DNA of 64,000 nucleotides, from contig ONAE01000007.1 in NCBI GenBank assembly GCA_900315695.1, positions 1-64,000 of the forward strand. Reading direction: 5' to 3'. The translations under genes and the position numbers were made by a program. Each line of letters begins with the position of its first letter. The first letter of the stretch is position 1. Below, in pieces: positions 42,435 to 51,307 of this stretch. Source of the stretch: an uncultured Prevotella sp. (lineage in GTDB: Bacteria; Bacteroidota; Bacteroidia; Bacteroidales; Bacteroidaceae). Below the pieces are notes generated by a model. The model searched no databases. It was not told the origin of the DNA and saw only the letters and a program-made list of their open reading frames with translations.

Positions 42435-43310
42435 ATGGAGAATAAAAACATGAGAATTTTCGGCAATGCCTGGATGCACCGTACGCTGATCAAACTGTTA
42501 CGCAGGGTGGATATCCGATATGTCTATCGCTTTACGGCGGTATGCGTGATCCCTGTGGCAATGGTGGTGAGTCCCGGTGCGAGGATTGCCTACCGGTATT
42601 TCCGCAAATGGAGGGGCCAGGGCCGCTGGCAGGCGTTGCTGAGTACCTATCGCAATCACTGTCTGTTCGGACAGACGGTGATTGACAAGTTTGCCATGTA
42701 TGCAGGTCATCGGTTCGAGATCCACTCTACAGGGCATGAATTTTTTTACGCGCATGTGCGCGATGATCAGCCTGTGATGCTGCTGAATGCACATATCGGC
42801 AGCAGTGAGATGGTGGGCTATAACCTCAGTCAGTCCAAGCCCTGTAATGTCTTGGTGTATGGCGGTGAGAAGGAGGAGCTGATGGAATACCGCAAGAAGC
42901 AGTTTGCTGACATGGGCATCAAGATGATTCCTGTGGGAGAGGATGGCGTGAACATCATCGAGATTATGGACTGTCTGGATCGTGGCGAGGCCCTGAGTGT
43001 GTTTGCCGATCGGTTTATGAATCCCAGGAAGGTTATTCGCTCGACGATCCACGGCTTTAAGGTGCGACTCTCCAGAGGTCCGTTCGCCATCGCTGTGAAC
43101 AGAGGCATCGATGTGTATATGGTCGTTGCGATGAAACAGCAGGACGGCTCGTATGACGGCAGGATCATCTATCTGGACTACGACAAGACGCTGCCCCATC
43201 GCGAACAGTGTCAGCAGTTGGCAGATCTCTATACTGCAGAAATAGAAAAGATACTCGAAGAATACCCGTTGCAGTGGTTTAACTACTTCAACATCTGGGA
43301 GGATGAGTAG
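42435..43310 (+). CDS. LpxL/HtrB-like lipid acyltransferase
   Basis: 291-residue membrane-associated acyltransferase of the lipid A biosynthesis type. A hydrophobic stretch (about 30-50, FTAVCVIPVAMVV) anchors it, followed by LLNAHIGSSEMVGYNL, where the family has NHxxxxE/D, and by VFADRFMNPRK and GPFAIAVNRGID. Such enzymes move an acyl chain from an ACP to a lipid or sugar; in aryl-polyene clusters related proteins attach the polyene acyl group to a lipid head. It starts one base after the HD gene stop. Confidence 0.8.
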   Translation: MENKNMRIFGNAWMHRTLIKLLRRVDIRYVYRFTAVCVIPVAMVVSPGARIAYRYFRKWRGQGRWQALLSTYRNHCLFGQTVIDKFAMYAGHRFEIHSTGHEFFYAHVRDDQPVMLLNAHIGSSEMVGYNLSQSKPCNVLVYGGEKEELMEYRKKQFADMGIKMIPVGEDGVNIIEIMDCLDRGEALSVFADRFMNPRKVIRSTIHGFKVRLSRGPFAIAVNRGIDVYMVVAMKQQDGSYDGRIIYLDYDKTLPHREQCQQLADLYTAEIEKILEEYPLQWFNYFNIWEDE

Positions 43311-43329
43311 AACAAAATAGAACAGAAGC

Positions 43330-44451
43330 ATGAATTTGAGTGAAGGATTAAAGAAAGTATATACAGAAGAGCTGCAGTCGGCAGGGGAGGCTCAGCGCTA
43401 TGCACAGATCATCGCCTGGGGGCCTATGGTGTTCCAGACGGCAAGGATCATGGTGAAGTGGGGCATCATGGAACTGATCAACCAGTCGGACAACGGACTT
43501 ACCCTTGGGGAGATCCGCGAAAAGACTGACCTCTCCAACTATGCCCTGAAGTGCCTGTTGGAAGCCTCGCTTTCCATCGGCATCATCATGGTGGATCCCG
43601 AGAGTGAGCGTTTCTGTATCACAAAGGCAGGATGGTTTCTCTTGAACGACCAGTCCACGCGGGTGAATATCGACATGAACCATGATGTGAACTATCAGGG
43701 TATGTTCTATCTCGACGAGTCGCTGAAGCAGGGACGGCCCGTAGGTCTGAAGACCTTGGGCGACTGGCCTACGCTGTATGAAGGTTTGTCGCAACTGCCC
43801 CCACAGGCGAAGGAGAGCTGGTTGAACTTCGACCATTTCTACAGCGACGAGGCTTTTGAGGAGGCGCTGAAGATCGTATTCGACGAGCATCATGTGAAAA
43901 AGCTTTATGATGTGGGTGGCAATACGGGCAAATGGGCACTCCGCTGCGTCGGTTATAGTGCGGATGCGGAAGTGACCATCCTCGACCTGCCTCAGCAGAT
44001 CAGGATGATGCAGGAGAATACGGCAGGCAAACAGGGCGCGGAGCGTATCAAGGGGTTCCCGATCAACTTCCTCGACGAGCAGGCGGCGTTCCCCAGGCAG
44101 GAAGGGCTCGACGCCATCTGGATGAGTCAGTTCCTGGACTGCTTCAGCATGGAGCAGATTGTGAGTATCCTGAAACGTGCACAGGTTGTGATGACAGCCG
44201 ACACCCGTATCTTTATCATGGAAACGCTTTGGGACCGCCAGCGGTTTGACACCGCCGCCCTCTGCCTGACGATGACAAGCCTCTATTTCACGGCGATGGC
44301 AAACGGCAATTCGAAGATGTATAACACCGAGGATATGAAACATTGCATCCGTGAGGCCGGACTGGAGATCGAGCAGCTGTATGATCATCTCGGACTGGGT
44401 CATACCATCATCGTGGCAAGGAAAGCAGAATCAACAAACAACCAAAAATGA
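43330..44451 (+). CDS. SAM-dependent O-methyltransferase
   Basis: 373 residues with an N-terminal winged-helix dimerisation domain (about 20-110) and a C-terminal class I methyltransferase fold: YDVGGNTGKWALRCV (SAM loop), AEVTILDLPQQIRMM (acidic residue binding the ribose) and DAIWMSQFLDCFS. This is the arrangement of small-molecule O-methyltransferases of the Methyltransf_2 type. In the cluster it could methylate a phenolic OH of an aryl head group, as in flexirubins and aryl polyenes; that is inference. Confidence 0.88.
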   Translation: MNLSEGLKKVYTEELQSAGEAQRYAQIIAWGPMVFQTARIMVKWGIMELINQSDNGLTLGEIREKTDLSNYALKCLLEASLSIGIIMVDPESERFCITKAGWFLLNDQSTRVNIDMNHDVNYQGMFYLDESLKQGRPVGLKTLGDWPTLYEGLSQLPPQAKESWLNFDHFYSDEAFEEALKIVFDEHHVKKLYDVGGNTGKWALRCVGYSADAEVTILDLPQQIRMMQENTAGKQGAERIKGFPINFLDEQAAFPRQEGLDAIWMSQFLDCFSMEQIVSILKRAQVVMTADTRIFIMETLWDRQRFDTAALCLTMTSLYFTAMANGNSKMYNTEDMKHCIREAGLEIEQLYDHLGLGHTIIVARKAESTNNQK

Positions 44452-44452
44452 T

Positions 44453-44701
44453 ATGGAAAGAGCTGAAATTGAACAGAAAGTGAGGGCGTTTCTGATCGAC
44501 GACCTCGAGATCGATGAAGACAAGGTGTTTCCAGAATCCAGACTCAAGGAGGATATGGGCATCGACAGTCTGGACTATGTGGATATCGTTGCCGGGGTGC
44601 TGACAATCTTCGGCGTGAAGGTAAATGTCGAGAAGATGAAGGCTGTGAAGACCCTGTCGCAGTTTATTGACTATTTGGAAATTGAATTGAAACAGAAATA
44701 A
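44453..44701 (+). CDS. Acyl carrier protein 1
   Basis: 82-residue acidic four-helix carrier. The phosphopantetheine attachment serine is in GIDSLDYVDIV (Ser about 38). ATG 44453 gives a normal-length ACP; the frame extends upstream inside the methyltransferase gene and is rejected. It sits between the methyltransferase and a dehydratase gene with gaps of one and two bases. Confidence 0.93.
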   Translation: MERAEIEQKVRAFLIDDLEIDEDKVFPESRLKEDMGIDSLDYVDIVAGVLTIFGVKVNVEKMKAVKTLSQFIDYLEIELKQK

Positions 44702-44703
44702 TT

Positions 44704-45138
44704 ATGGAGTTAGAAAAGATTGAAATGGCTTCTCTCATTCCTCAGCGTCCGCCTTTCATGATGGTGGACAAGATCCTGAGCTGTGATGATACCGACGCCG
44801 TGACGGAGTTCCTGGTGCGGCAGGATAATATCCTGTTGGACGGTTCGAAACTTTCGTCGGCTGGTATCGTGGAGAATATGGCACAGTCGTGTGCTGCCAG
44901 AATGGGGTGTGTGAACTTACTGCACAACAGGCCTATCAAGTTAGGCTTTATCGGAGAGATTAAGAACCTGAAGATTTACCGTCAGCCGCTGCAGGATGAA
45001 CGTCTGACTACTGAGGTGCATATCCTGATGGATGTGTTTGACATGACACTGGCCAGTGTCTGTACCAAAGTGGGTGAGGAGGTCATTGCAGAGGGCCGTA
45101 TGAAACTTGCCTCTACCAATATCGAGGCAGAAGGATAA
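44704..45138 (+). CDS. ApeP/FabZ-like 3-hydroxyacyl-ACP dehydratase (hot-dog)
   Basis: 144-residue hot-dog-fold protein. It opens LIPQRPPFMMVDKIL like FabZ/ApeP proteins, but the usual FabZ catalytic HFPGxPxxPG segment is replaced by DGSKLSSAGIVENMAQSCAARMG. That matches ApeP-type dehydratases or hot-dog proteins of aryl-polyene clusters better than housekeeping FabZ. It would remove water from 3-hydroxyacyl-ACP to give the polyene double bonds, perhaps with the protein at 49074 as partner. Confidence 0.8.
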   Translation: MELEKIEMASLIPQRPPFMMVDKILSCDDTDAVTEFLVRQDNILLDGSKLSSAGIVENMAQSCAARMGCVNLLHNRPIKLGFIGEIKNLKIYRQPLQDERLTTEVHILMDVFDMTLASVCTKVGEEVIAEGRMKLASTNIEAEG

Positions 45139-45163
45139 TAACTTAAAAAACGAAGAAAGAATC

Positions 45164-45424
45164 ATGGAAGAATTAATGTTGGAACTTAAGAAAGAGATTA
45201 TTGAAGTGCTTAACTTGGAAGATATGACCCCTGATGACCTGGAGGACGATGCGCCTCTGTTCGGTGCCGACGGTCTTGGACTCGACTCTATCGATGCCCT
45301 GGAGCTGATCGTGCTCCTGGAGAAGAAATACGGCATCAAACTGCAGGATCCCAAAGACGGCAAGAAAGTGTTTAAGTCTGTCAGGGTGATGGCAGAGTTT
45401 GTTCAGGCTAACCGTACTAAATAA
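45164..45424 (+). CDS. Acyl carrier protein 2
   Basis: 86-residue acidic carrier with the modified serine in GLDSIDALELIVLL (Ser about 45) and helix 3 motif KKYGIKL. It is more like the ACPs of polyketide/polyene systems than ACP 1 (the two share only the DS motif and helix pattern). ATG 45164 follows a purine-rich stretch cgaagaaagaatc. Having two different ACPs suggests separate starter and extender, or synthesis and transfer, roles. Confidence 0.93.
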   Translation: MEELMLELKKEIIEVLNLEDMTPDDLEDDAPLFGADGLGLDSIDALELIVLLEKKYGIKLQDPKDGKKVFKSVRVMAEFVQANRTK

Positions 45425-45431
45425 TTCGATC

Positions 45432-46628
45432 TTGGAACCGATATATATAACGGGAGCAGGTGTCGCCTCAGCGATAGGTATCGGCAAGGCGGAGACGTTG
45501 GCGGCGCTTCAGAACGGGCAGTCCGGTATCCGTGCCATTAGGTATCTGAAGTCGTCGCATCAGGATCTGCCTGTTGGCGAGGTACAGCTGAGTAATGACG
45601 AGCTGGCAGAACGACTCGGGTTAGGGGACAGCCGCCGCTATACCCGTACCGCCCTGATCGGAAAGCTCGCCCTCATGGAAGCCCTGCAGGAAGCCGGGCT
45701 TGACAGCGAGGCTTTGGACGAGGTGCATTTCATCTCGGGTACGACCGTTGGCGGGATGGACCGCAGAGAACAGATCTATGCCCAGGAGCCTGGTTGCGGA
45801 CGGGAGATTGCCGAGATTGCCACTCATAACTGTGCGTCGTGTACTGAGATGATAGCGGAAGGTCTTGGTGATTTTGCCTCAATGGCGACTCTCTCTACGG
45901 CGTGTTCGTCGGCAACGAATGCCATTATCACAGGCGCGAACATGTTGCGCTGTGGCTTGGCAGAGATCGTGGTGGTAGGCGGTGCGGAGTGCCTGTCGCT
46001 GTTCCATCTGAACGGCTTTAATGCGTTGATGATCTTAGATCACCAGCCCTGCCGGCCTTTCGACAGGGATCGGGCTGGCTTGAACCTCGGCGAGGGTGCC
46101 GCCTATCTGGTGATGGAGACGGCGGCATCGGCTCAGCGGCGCGGCCTGACGCCGAAGTTCGTGTTGAGTGGCTATGCCAACACATGTGACGCGTTCCACC
46201 AAACTGCCTCCTCACCTGAGGGAGAAGGGGCGTTTCTGGCGATGCGTGCCGCCCTAGCGACAGCTGGTCTGAAACCAGAGGATATCCAGTATATCAATGC
46301 CCATGGCACGGGTACACCCAATAATGACGAGTCGGAGGGCAAGGCTATCCTGCGTGTGTTTGGCGAGCACTATCCCCCCGTATCCTCCACCAAGTCGTTT
46401 ACGGGCCATACCACAAGTGCGTCGGGCAGTATCGAGGCAGTGTTCTGTCTTCTGGCCCTTGAGCACCAGTTTTTACCTAAGAACATCAACTGGAAGACAC
46501 CGATGGAGCAAGGCATCCGGCCTGTGACAACGCCGGTGGCGCATCCCCGGATCCGACATATTCTCAGTAATGCGTTCGGATTTGGCGGCAACGATTCCTC
46601 TTTGATCTTCTCTAAAGTGAATGAATGA
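45432..46628 (+). CDS. Beta-ketoacyl-ACP synthase (FabF-like, APE type)
   Basis: 398-residue ketosynthase, condensing acyl and malonyl units. Cys-His-His triad visible: STACSSATNAI, INAHGTGTPNND and SFTGHTTSASGSIE. The best start is TTG 45432 (then EPIYITGAGVASAIG); no in-frame ATG precedes the conserved start. The stop overlaps the next gene by 4 bp (ATGA), and the two proteins most likely form a KS/chain-length-factor heterodimer. Confidence 0.92.
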   Translation: MEPIYITGAGVASAIGIGKAETLAALQNGQSGIRAIRYLKSSHQDLPVGEVQLSNDELAERLGLGDSRRYTRTALIGKLALMEALQEAGLDSEALDEVHFISGTTVGGMDRREQIYAQEPGCGREIAEIATHNCASCTEMIAEGLGDFASMATLSTACSSATNAIITGANMLRCGLAEIVVVGGAECLSLFHLNGFNALMILDHQPCRPFDRDRAGLNLGEGAAYLVMETAASAQRRGLTPKFVLSGYANTCDAFHQTASSPEGEGAFLAMRAALATAGLKPEDIQYINAHGTGTPNNDESEGKAILRVFGEHYPPVSSTKSFTGHTTSASGSIEAVFCLLALEHQFLPKNINWKTPMEQGIRPVTTPVAHPRIRHILSNAFGFGGNDSSLIFSKVNE

Positions 46629-47611
46629 TGGGAAAAGTATATATCCAAGCAGCAGAACAGATCTCTATCCAGAACCCGCTCTCTGAGGCGTGGATGGAGC
46701 AGCCGGTTGTGTATCACGAGCCTTTCGTGAAGGCAGTGAACCCTGCGTTCCGTGAGTATATCGCCCCTAATGAGGCACGACGGATGGGAAACATCATGAA
46801 ACGTGCCCTCGTCACCTCGTTGAAGGTGCTGAAGGAAACGGGCATCGCCCATCCCGACGCCATCATCACAGGTACGAGTCTCGGCAGTCTGGACTATACG
46901 GAGAAGTTCCTGAAAGACCTGGTGGAGAATGGCGAGGAGTCGCTGAGTCCCACCTATTTCATGCAGACGACGCATAACACCGTGAGTTCGACGATCAGTA
47001 TCTATACAGGTACCCATAGTTATAACACCACTTATTCGCACGGCGGCATCAGCTTCGAGCTCGCCTTGAAGGATGCCTGGATGCAGTTCTGCTTAGGCAG
47101 GATATCCAATGCCCTTATTGGCGGACATGACGAGATGTTTGAGTCGTATTTCGAACTGCTCCGGAAGACGGGTTATGTGGGTGTTGAGGGTATGGTGCCC
47201 TGTGGTGAGTGTGCCATGTCGATGATGCTCAATACACAGTCCTCACCTGATAACCTCTGTGAGTTGGCTGGTGTCAGTGTATTCCGCACGAAGTCGGCGC
47301 AGAACATCCGCAGACAGCTGGAGATGCTGACAGAGAAGGCCGGTATCAGCCTGGAGGCTATCCAGACGGTGATGACAGGCGTGAACGGGAATCCTGAGAA
47401 CGACCGGTTGTATCAGCCCGTGCTGGGCGAGCTCTTCCCGCAGGCGGAGCATCTGCAGTACAAACAGCTGTTCGGTGAGAACTTCACGGTATCGGCGTTA
47501 GGACTGTATGCTGCCGCTCATCTGATAAAGAAACAAGGCACGCCTGTGATGCTGTTTGTGAACTGCACCATGAATGGCGATTGTGCGTTAGTGCTCTTGA
47601 AAGGAATATGA
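46625..47611 (+). CDS. Chain-length-factor-like ketosynthase partner lacking the active-site Cys
   Basis: 328-residue thiolase-fold protein related to the N-terminal half of ketosynthases. The position of the active cysteine reads TTYSHGGISFELAL, so Cys is missing, and the C-terminal His motifs are also changed. This is the pattern of chain length factors in type II polyketide and aryl-polyene systems, where the inactive partner sets product length. It is shorter than usual KS proteins (about 400). ATGA overlaps at both ends show tight coupling. Confidence 0.85.
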   Translation: MMGKVYIQAAEQISIQNPLSEAWMEQPVVYHEPFVKAVNPAFREYIAPNEARRMGNIMKRALVTSLKVLKETGIAHPDAIITGTSLGSLDYTEKFLKDLVENGEESLSPTYFMQTTHNTVSSTISIYTGTHSYNTTYSHGGISFELALKDAWMQFCLGRISNALIGGHDEMFESYFELLRKTGYVGVEGMVPCGECAMSMMLNTQSSPDNLCELAGVSVFRTKSAQNIRRQLEMLTEKAGISLEAIQTVMTGVNGNPENDRLYQPVLGELFPQAEHLQYKQLFGENFTVSALGLYAAAHLIKKQGTPVMLFVNCTMNGDCALVLLKGI

Positions 47612-47964
47612 TTCTGAAGTTATTGCCCATATCGCTCTTCCAGTGTATGCTCCTGACGGGTGGACAGGTACTGATGAAGTATGGTCTTCTGAAAGCCGGT
47701 GATTTCTCCTTTTCTTGGGGCTATTTCGGCAGACTGCTGATCAACTGGCAGTTCTTCTGCTGTGGTATCTGCTTTGCCGTCGGTTCCGTGCTCTGGATGT
47801 ATATCATCAAGAACTTCCCTTTGAGTATGGCGTACCCGATGGTGAGTCTGAGTTATGTGATGGGCATGTTTGCGGCAATCATCTTCTTCCACGAGCATAT
47901 ACCGTTAGAGAGATGGATCGGCGTGCTCCTGATTCTGTCGGGATGCGTGCTGATAGCAAAATAG
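47608..47964 (+). CDS. Small four-helix transporter (EamA/SMR-like)
   Basis: 118-residue integral membrane protein with four helices, resembling half-size DMT transporters such as ArnE/ArnF or SMR proteins: GGQVLMKYGLL in helix 1 and a C-terminal FFHEHIPLERWIGVLLILSGCVLI. Such proteins work as dimers and flip lipids or lipid-linked sugars in the ArnE/F case. In this operon it could flip a glycolipid intermediate; the substrate is inference. Start ATG 47608 overlaps the previous stop by 4 bp. Confidence 0.8.
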   Translation: MILKLLPISLFQCMLLTGGQVLMKYGLLKAGDFSFSWGYFGRLLINWQFFCCGICFAVGSVLWMYIIKNFPLSMAYPMVSLSYVMGMFAAIIFFHEHIPLERWIGVLLILSGCVLIAK

Positions 47965-47984
47965 AAATTATTAAATGTAGAGAT

Positions 47985-48617
47985 ATGTTGAGACCGTTAG
48001 TTTTATATTTAATGTGTCTGTCTGCCCTGACGGTGATGGGACAGACCAAACTTACGAGTGAGCAGGAGAAGCAGGTGCTGGCGAAAATGGAGCAGTCGTC
48101 GAATGCGCTGCATTCGCTTCAGTGCGACTTCGTACAGTCCAAGCGGATGAAGATCCTGAGCAAGGAGATGCAGTCGAAGGGTATTCTGTATTTCAAGAAG
48201 CCGGATAAGATCAGATGGCAATACACCACACCTTACGACTATACCTTTGTCATGAACGGCGACAAGGTGCAGATCAAGTCGGCTAAGTCAACTAAGAATA
48301 TCGATATTCAGGGGAACAAGATCTTCCGTCAGATCACGACAATCATCCTGAATACCGTGACTGGTGGCGGTATCAAGAACTCGGCCGACTTCGATGTGAT
48401 GCTTTTCAGGCAAGGTGATGCGTATTTCGCCAAGATGCTGCCGAAGAAGAAGGAAGTAAAGCAGGTCTATGCTGCCATTGAGGTGTATTTCAATCCTGCA
48501 CTGACGATGGTGGAGCGTATCAAGATGATAGAGAAGTCGGGTGAATATACCGTCGTCAAACTGCTGTCTCCTAAAATGAACACCACAATTAATGAGAGCA
48601 TATTTAAGGTTAATTAG
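47985..48617 (+). CDS. LolA-like outer-membrane lipoprotein carrier
   Basis: 210-residue periplasmic protein with signal peptide (1-19, ending VMGQ) and a LolA/LolB-type fold: FVQSKRMKILSKEMQSKGILYFKKPDKIRWQY (quoted here only as FVQSKRMKILSK and KGILYFKKPDKIRW). A LolA homologue is a standing member of aryl-polyene and flexirubin clusters, where it is thought to carry the lipid-like product across the periplasm. ATG 47985 is chosen over a long upstream frame inside the transporter gene. It overlaps the next gene by 26 bp. Confidence 0.88.
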   Translation: MLRPLVLYLMCLSALTVMGQTKLTSEQEKQVLAKMEQSSNALHSLQCDFVQSKRMKILSKEMQSKGILYFKKPDKIRWQYTTPYDYTFVMNGDKVQIKSAKSTKNIDIQGNKIFRQITTIILNTVTGGGIKNSADFDVMLFRQGDAYFAKMLPKKKEVKQVYAAIEVYFNPALTMVERIKMIEKSGEYTVVKLLSPKMNTTINESIFKVN

Positions 48618-49077
48618 TCTGTTGCTGCTCTTCCAGTTGCCTTGTCAGGCTCAGGAGGAGACTGTGCTGACTGACTCTGTAGGGGTTGACACTGTTGTCA
48701 CGGATACCGCAGAGATCAGACAGTATAATCTGCTGCTGGAGGCAGGGCCGCATCAGATCTCCGGCATCTGTGTGATGAAGATGACATCGCCGACGGAAGT
48801 GATTGGTACCGTGATCAATGAGTTTGGACTGACTGCCTTTGATTTCGAGTACAACGGAAAGAAGGCCAGACTTTCGAATCTGCCTCCGTTCCTGGATAAA
48901 TGGTATATCCGGAAGGTATTGCAGGCTGATATGTCGTTTTTCTTCTCCAACCTTCCAAAGCAGAAGAATGTGAGGAAGATCAGTAGGCTGATGACCTTCT
49001 CGCCTGATGGTGAGATCCACATGACTAATATCCGATTTAAGATAAAATATACATTTACTCCAATAATAGAAGAATGA
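48592..49077 (+). CDS. Secreted cluster protein of unknown function
   Basis: 161-residue protein with signal peptide (about 1-21; a QLPCQAQ site makes lipidation possible). The mature part is beta-rich: PHQISGICVMKMTSPTEVIG and FDFEYNGKKARLSNLPP. In other aryl-polyene clusters a DUF3261-like outer-membrane lipoprotein sits at this place, and this may be its counterpart; I cannot show homology. It overlaps the LolA gene by 26 bp and the next gene by 4 bp. Confidence 0.65.
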   Translation: MRAYLRLISLLLLFQLPCQAQEETVLTDSVGVDTVVTDTAEIRQYNLLLEAGPHQISGICVMKMTSPTEVIGTVINEFGLTAFDFEYNGKKARLSNLPPFLDKWYIRKVLQADMSFFFSNLPKQKNVRKISRLMTFSPDGEIHMTNIRFKIKYTFTPIIEE

Positions 49078-49445
49078 GACTGATCAACGATTTTTTTGAG
49101 GTAGTTTCCACCAAACAGAGTGAGGACAGCTACCAGTGCCAGGTGAAGTTCAATCCCGAGCACCGCATCTATAAAGCCCATTTCCCTGGTAACCCTATTA
49201 CACCGGGTGTCTGTCTGATGCAGATGGGTGAGGAGGTGCTGGAAGAGAAATACGGGAAGCAACTGCAGCTGAGCGTCATCAAGACCATCCGGTTTAAGAA
49301 GATCATCGGACCGAATGATACCCCTGTCTATACCTTTACAAAAGAGGTGCTGGATCAGGATGTGCTGACTGCGGATGTTACCGTTTCCGACGAGGCGGAT
49401 GCGGCCGTGAAGATGTCGCTTCAATTTAAAGTGCTGGATGTATAA
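49074..49445 (+). CDS. FabZ/ApeI-like 3-hydroxyacyl-ACP dehydratase
   Basis: 123-residue hot-dog protein with the canonical catalytic motif AHFPGNPITPGVCLMQMGEE (His and the later Glu). This is the more conventional dehydratase of the cluster; the 44704 protein lacks the motif, so the two may work as a heterodimer or at different steps. ATG 49074 overlaps the preceding stop (ATGA), and the 3' end overlaps the next gene by 8 bp. Confidence 0.87.
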   Translation: MRLINDFFEVVSTKQSEDSYQCQVKFNPEHRIYKAHFPGNPITPGVCLMQMGEEVLEEKYGKQLQLSVIKTIRFKKIIGPNDTPVYTFTKEVLDQDVLTADVTVSDEADAAVKMSLQFKVLDV

Positions 49446-50880
49446 GGTATGTGTCATCATACCGACTTATAATAATGCCGGGACAATCGTGGAGGTCATA
49501 TCCGGCGTGACGGCTTATTGTCAGGATGTGATTGTGGTGAATGACGGTAGTACAGACGAGACTGCTTCCATTCTTCAGCGGCTCTCTACGCCCGTCACGC
49601 TGGTCTCATACCCTAAGAACCAAGGTAAGGGGCACGCGCTGGTGAAGGGCTTTCAGAAAGCCAGGGAATTAGGTTTCTCCCATGCGATAACGATTGATGC
49701 CGACGGGCAGCATTTCCCTGCCGATATACCTATTTTATTAAATAAGATGGAGGAGAAGCCCGAGGCAATCATCGTGGGATGCAGGAATCTTACGGAGAAG
49801 AATATGCCACGACAGAACACGTTTGCCAACAAGTTCTCTAATTTCTGGTTCCGTTTGCAGACGGGCATTAGTTTCCCTGACACCCAGAGCGGCTTCAGAC
49901 TCTACAACCTGAAGGCGCTGAGATGGTTGCCGCTGATCACCTCCCGCTATGAGGCTGAACTGGAACTGTTGGTGTTTGCGGCTTGGACGGGTTGTCCGAT
50001 CTCCTCTGTCAGTGTGCGGGTGTATTATCCCCCGGTGGAGGAGCGGGTGAGTCATTTCCGTCCTGTCTATGATTTCTTCCGTATCAGTGTGCTGAATACG
50101 ATCCTGTGTGCAGGTGCCTTGTTCTATAGGTCGTTCTATTTCATCAAGCAGGCGCTCTATACCATCTTCTCCTTCTGCTTCTTCCTCGTGGATGCTATTA
50201 TCCTGACGTTGGCAGGTTTCTTGCTGATCACCGTCGGAGGGGCAACGGAGAAACACAAGTTCTTGTATCACAGGCTTTTGTGGAAACATGCCAGATTCAT
50301 TATCCGTCATGTGCCCGGTACGAAGTTCACCTTCCATCAGCCACAAGGCGAAGACTTCGGGAGTCCCTCGATCATCATCAGCAACCATCAGTCGCATCTG
50401 GATCTGATGGCGATTATGATGCTGACACCGAAACTGATCATCCTCACGAAGCGCTGGGTGTGGCATAATCCCTTTTACGGTCTCATTATCCGTTATGCGG
50501 ATTTCTTCCCCATCTCTGATATGGATGATATGAAAGTGAAGATCCGGAAGAAGGTTGATGAAGGTTACTCTGTGGTGATATTCCCGGAGGGAACACGTTC
50601 GGAAGACTGCAGAATCAGATTGTTCCAGCGTGGTGCCTTCTATCTGGCAGAGCAGCTGAGACTCGACATCCTGCCTGTGTTCATCAAAGGTTTCGGAGAG
50701 GTGTTGCCCAAGAAGTCGTTCCATCTGCATCCTGGTACGATGTCTCTGGAGGTGAAGCCCCGTATCTGTCGTGAGAAACTGACTGCCGAAGATAACTACA
50801 AGACACTGACCAGACGGATGCGCCACACCTATCTGAAGTGGAATCATGAAGAAGTGAAGTTATATAGAAGTAAACATTAA
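49438..50880 (+). CDS. Glycosyltransferase 2 fused to an acyltransferase
   Basis: 480-residue two-domain protein. Residues 1-225 are a GT-A family 2 glycosyltransferase: IIPTYNNAGTIVEVI, VVNDGSTDET and the metal motif TIDADGQH. A hydrophobic segment (about 240-265) leads to a PlsC-type acyltransferase (about 285-470) with NHQSHLDL (HX4D) and FPEGTRSED. Such a fusion would add a sugar and an acyl chain to the same lipid. GT2/acyltransferase pairs are common in aryl-polyene clusters, here in one chain. Confidence 0.9.
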   Translation: MYKVCVIIPTYNNAGTIVEVISGVTAYCQDVIVVNDGSTDETASILQRLSTPVTLVSYPKNQGKGHALVKGFQKARELGFSHAITIDADGQHFPADIPILLNKMEEKPEAIIVGCRNLTEKNMPRQNTFANKFSNFWFRLQTGISFPDTQSGFRLYNLKALRWLPLITSRYEAELELLVFAAWTGCPISSVSVRVYYPPVEERVSHFRPVYDFFRISVLNTILCAGALFYRSFYFIKQALYTIFSFCFFLVDAIILTLAGFLLITVGGATEKHKFLYHRLLWKHARFIIRHVPGTKFTFHQPQGEDFGSPSIIISNHQSHLDLMAIMMLTPKLIILTKRWVWHNPFYGLIIRYADFFPISDMDDMKVKIRKKVDEGYSVVIFPEGTRSEDCRIRLFQRGAFYLAEQLRLDILPVFIKGFGEVLPKKSFHLHPGTMSLEVKPRICREKLTAEDNYKTLTRRMRHTYLKWNHEEVKLYRSKH

Positions 50881-50894
50881 AAACAGAAAATGAT

Positions 50895-51302
50895 ATGAAA
50901 GTAGAAGATGTTCCCCAAGATCCGAAATTTACGGAGGGTACCCCTGTCAGGCACCCGGTTTATGCCGTAAACAGTGAAGGAAAATACGAGATGGTAAACA
51001 GTTTGGGATGGGAGGTCAAGAATGAGGCCATCCAGTTGCAGCTGGACGCCGTTCAGGAAGAGTGTGACGAAGTGCTTGAGCGCATCAAGAATGGAGAGTC
51101 CACCCTTCTGGAGTATTATGCCGTAAAGAATCTGATGACGGTAGAGTTACTGGCCCACTATGCCGACATCCCCAAGCGTAAGGTTCGCAAGCATATGTCT
51201 GATCCTGAGGCGTTTGCCAATCTCGATGAGAAGACACTGAGTGCTTATGCAGAAGCCCTCCGCATGACAGTAGAAGAATTAAAAACATTCCCAGAAAAAT
51301 AA
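50895..51302 (+). CDS. Small protein with HTH-like C-terminus, function unknown
   Basis: 135 residues, cytoplasmic, acidic. A central coiled stretch (LQLDAVQEECDEVLERIKNG) is followed by LMTVELLAHYADIPKRKVRKH and LDEKTLSAYAEALRMTVEELK, a pattern close to Cro/CI-type helix-turn-helix domains. It may be a cluster regulator or a scaffold; no enzymatic motif. Spacing of 14 bp before and 5 bp after keeps it inside the operon. Confidence 0.6.
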   Translation: MKVEDVPQDPKFTEGTPVRHPVYAVNSEGKYEMVNSLGWEVKNEAIQLQLDAVQEECDEVLERIKNGESTLLEYYAVKNLMTVELLAHYADIPKRKVRKHMSDPEAFANLDEKTLSAYAEALRMTVEELKTFPEK

Positions 51303-51307
51303 GAAAG

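Noticed and set aside
43348..44403. 351-codon minus-strand frame
   Set aside because: Antisense to the O-methyltransferase within a co-directional operon; composition typical of a shadow.
49738..50847. 369-codon minus-strand frame
   Set aside because: Antisense to the GT2-acyltransferase fusion gene.
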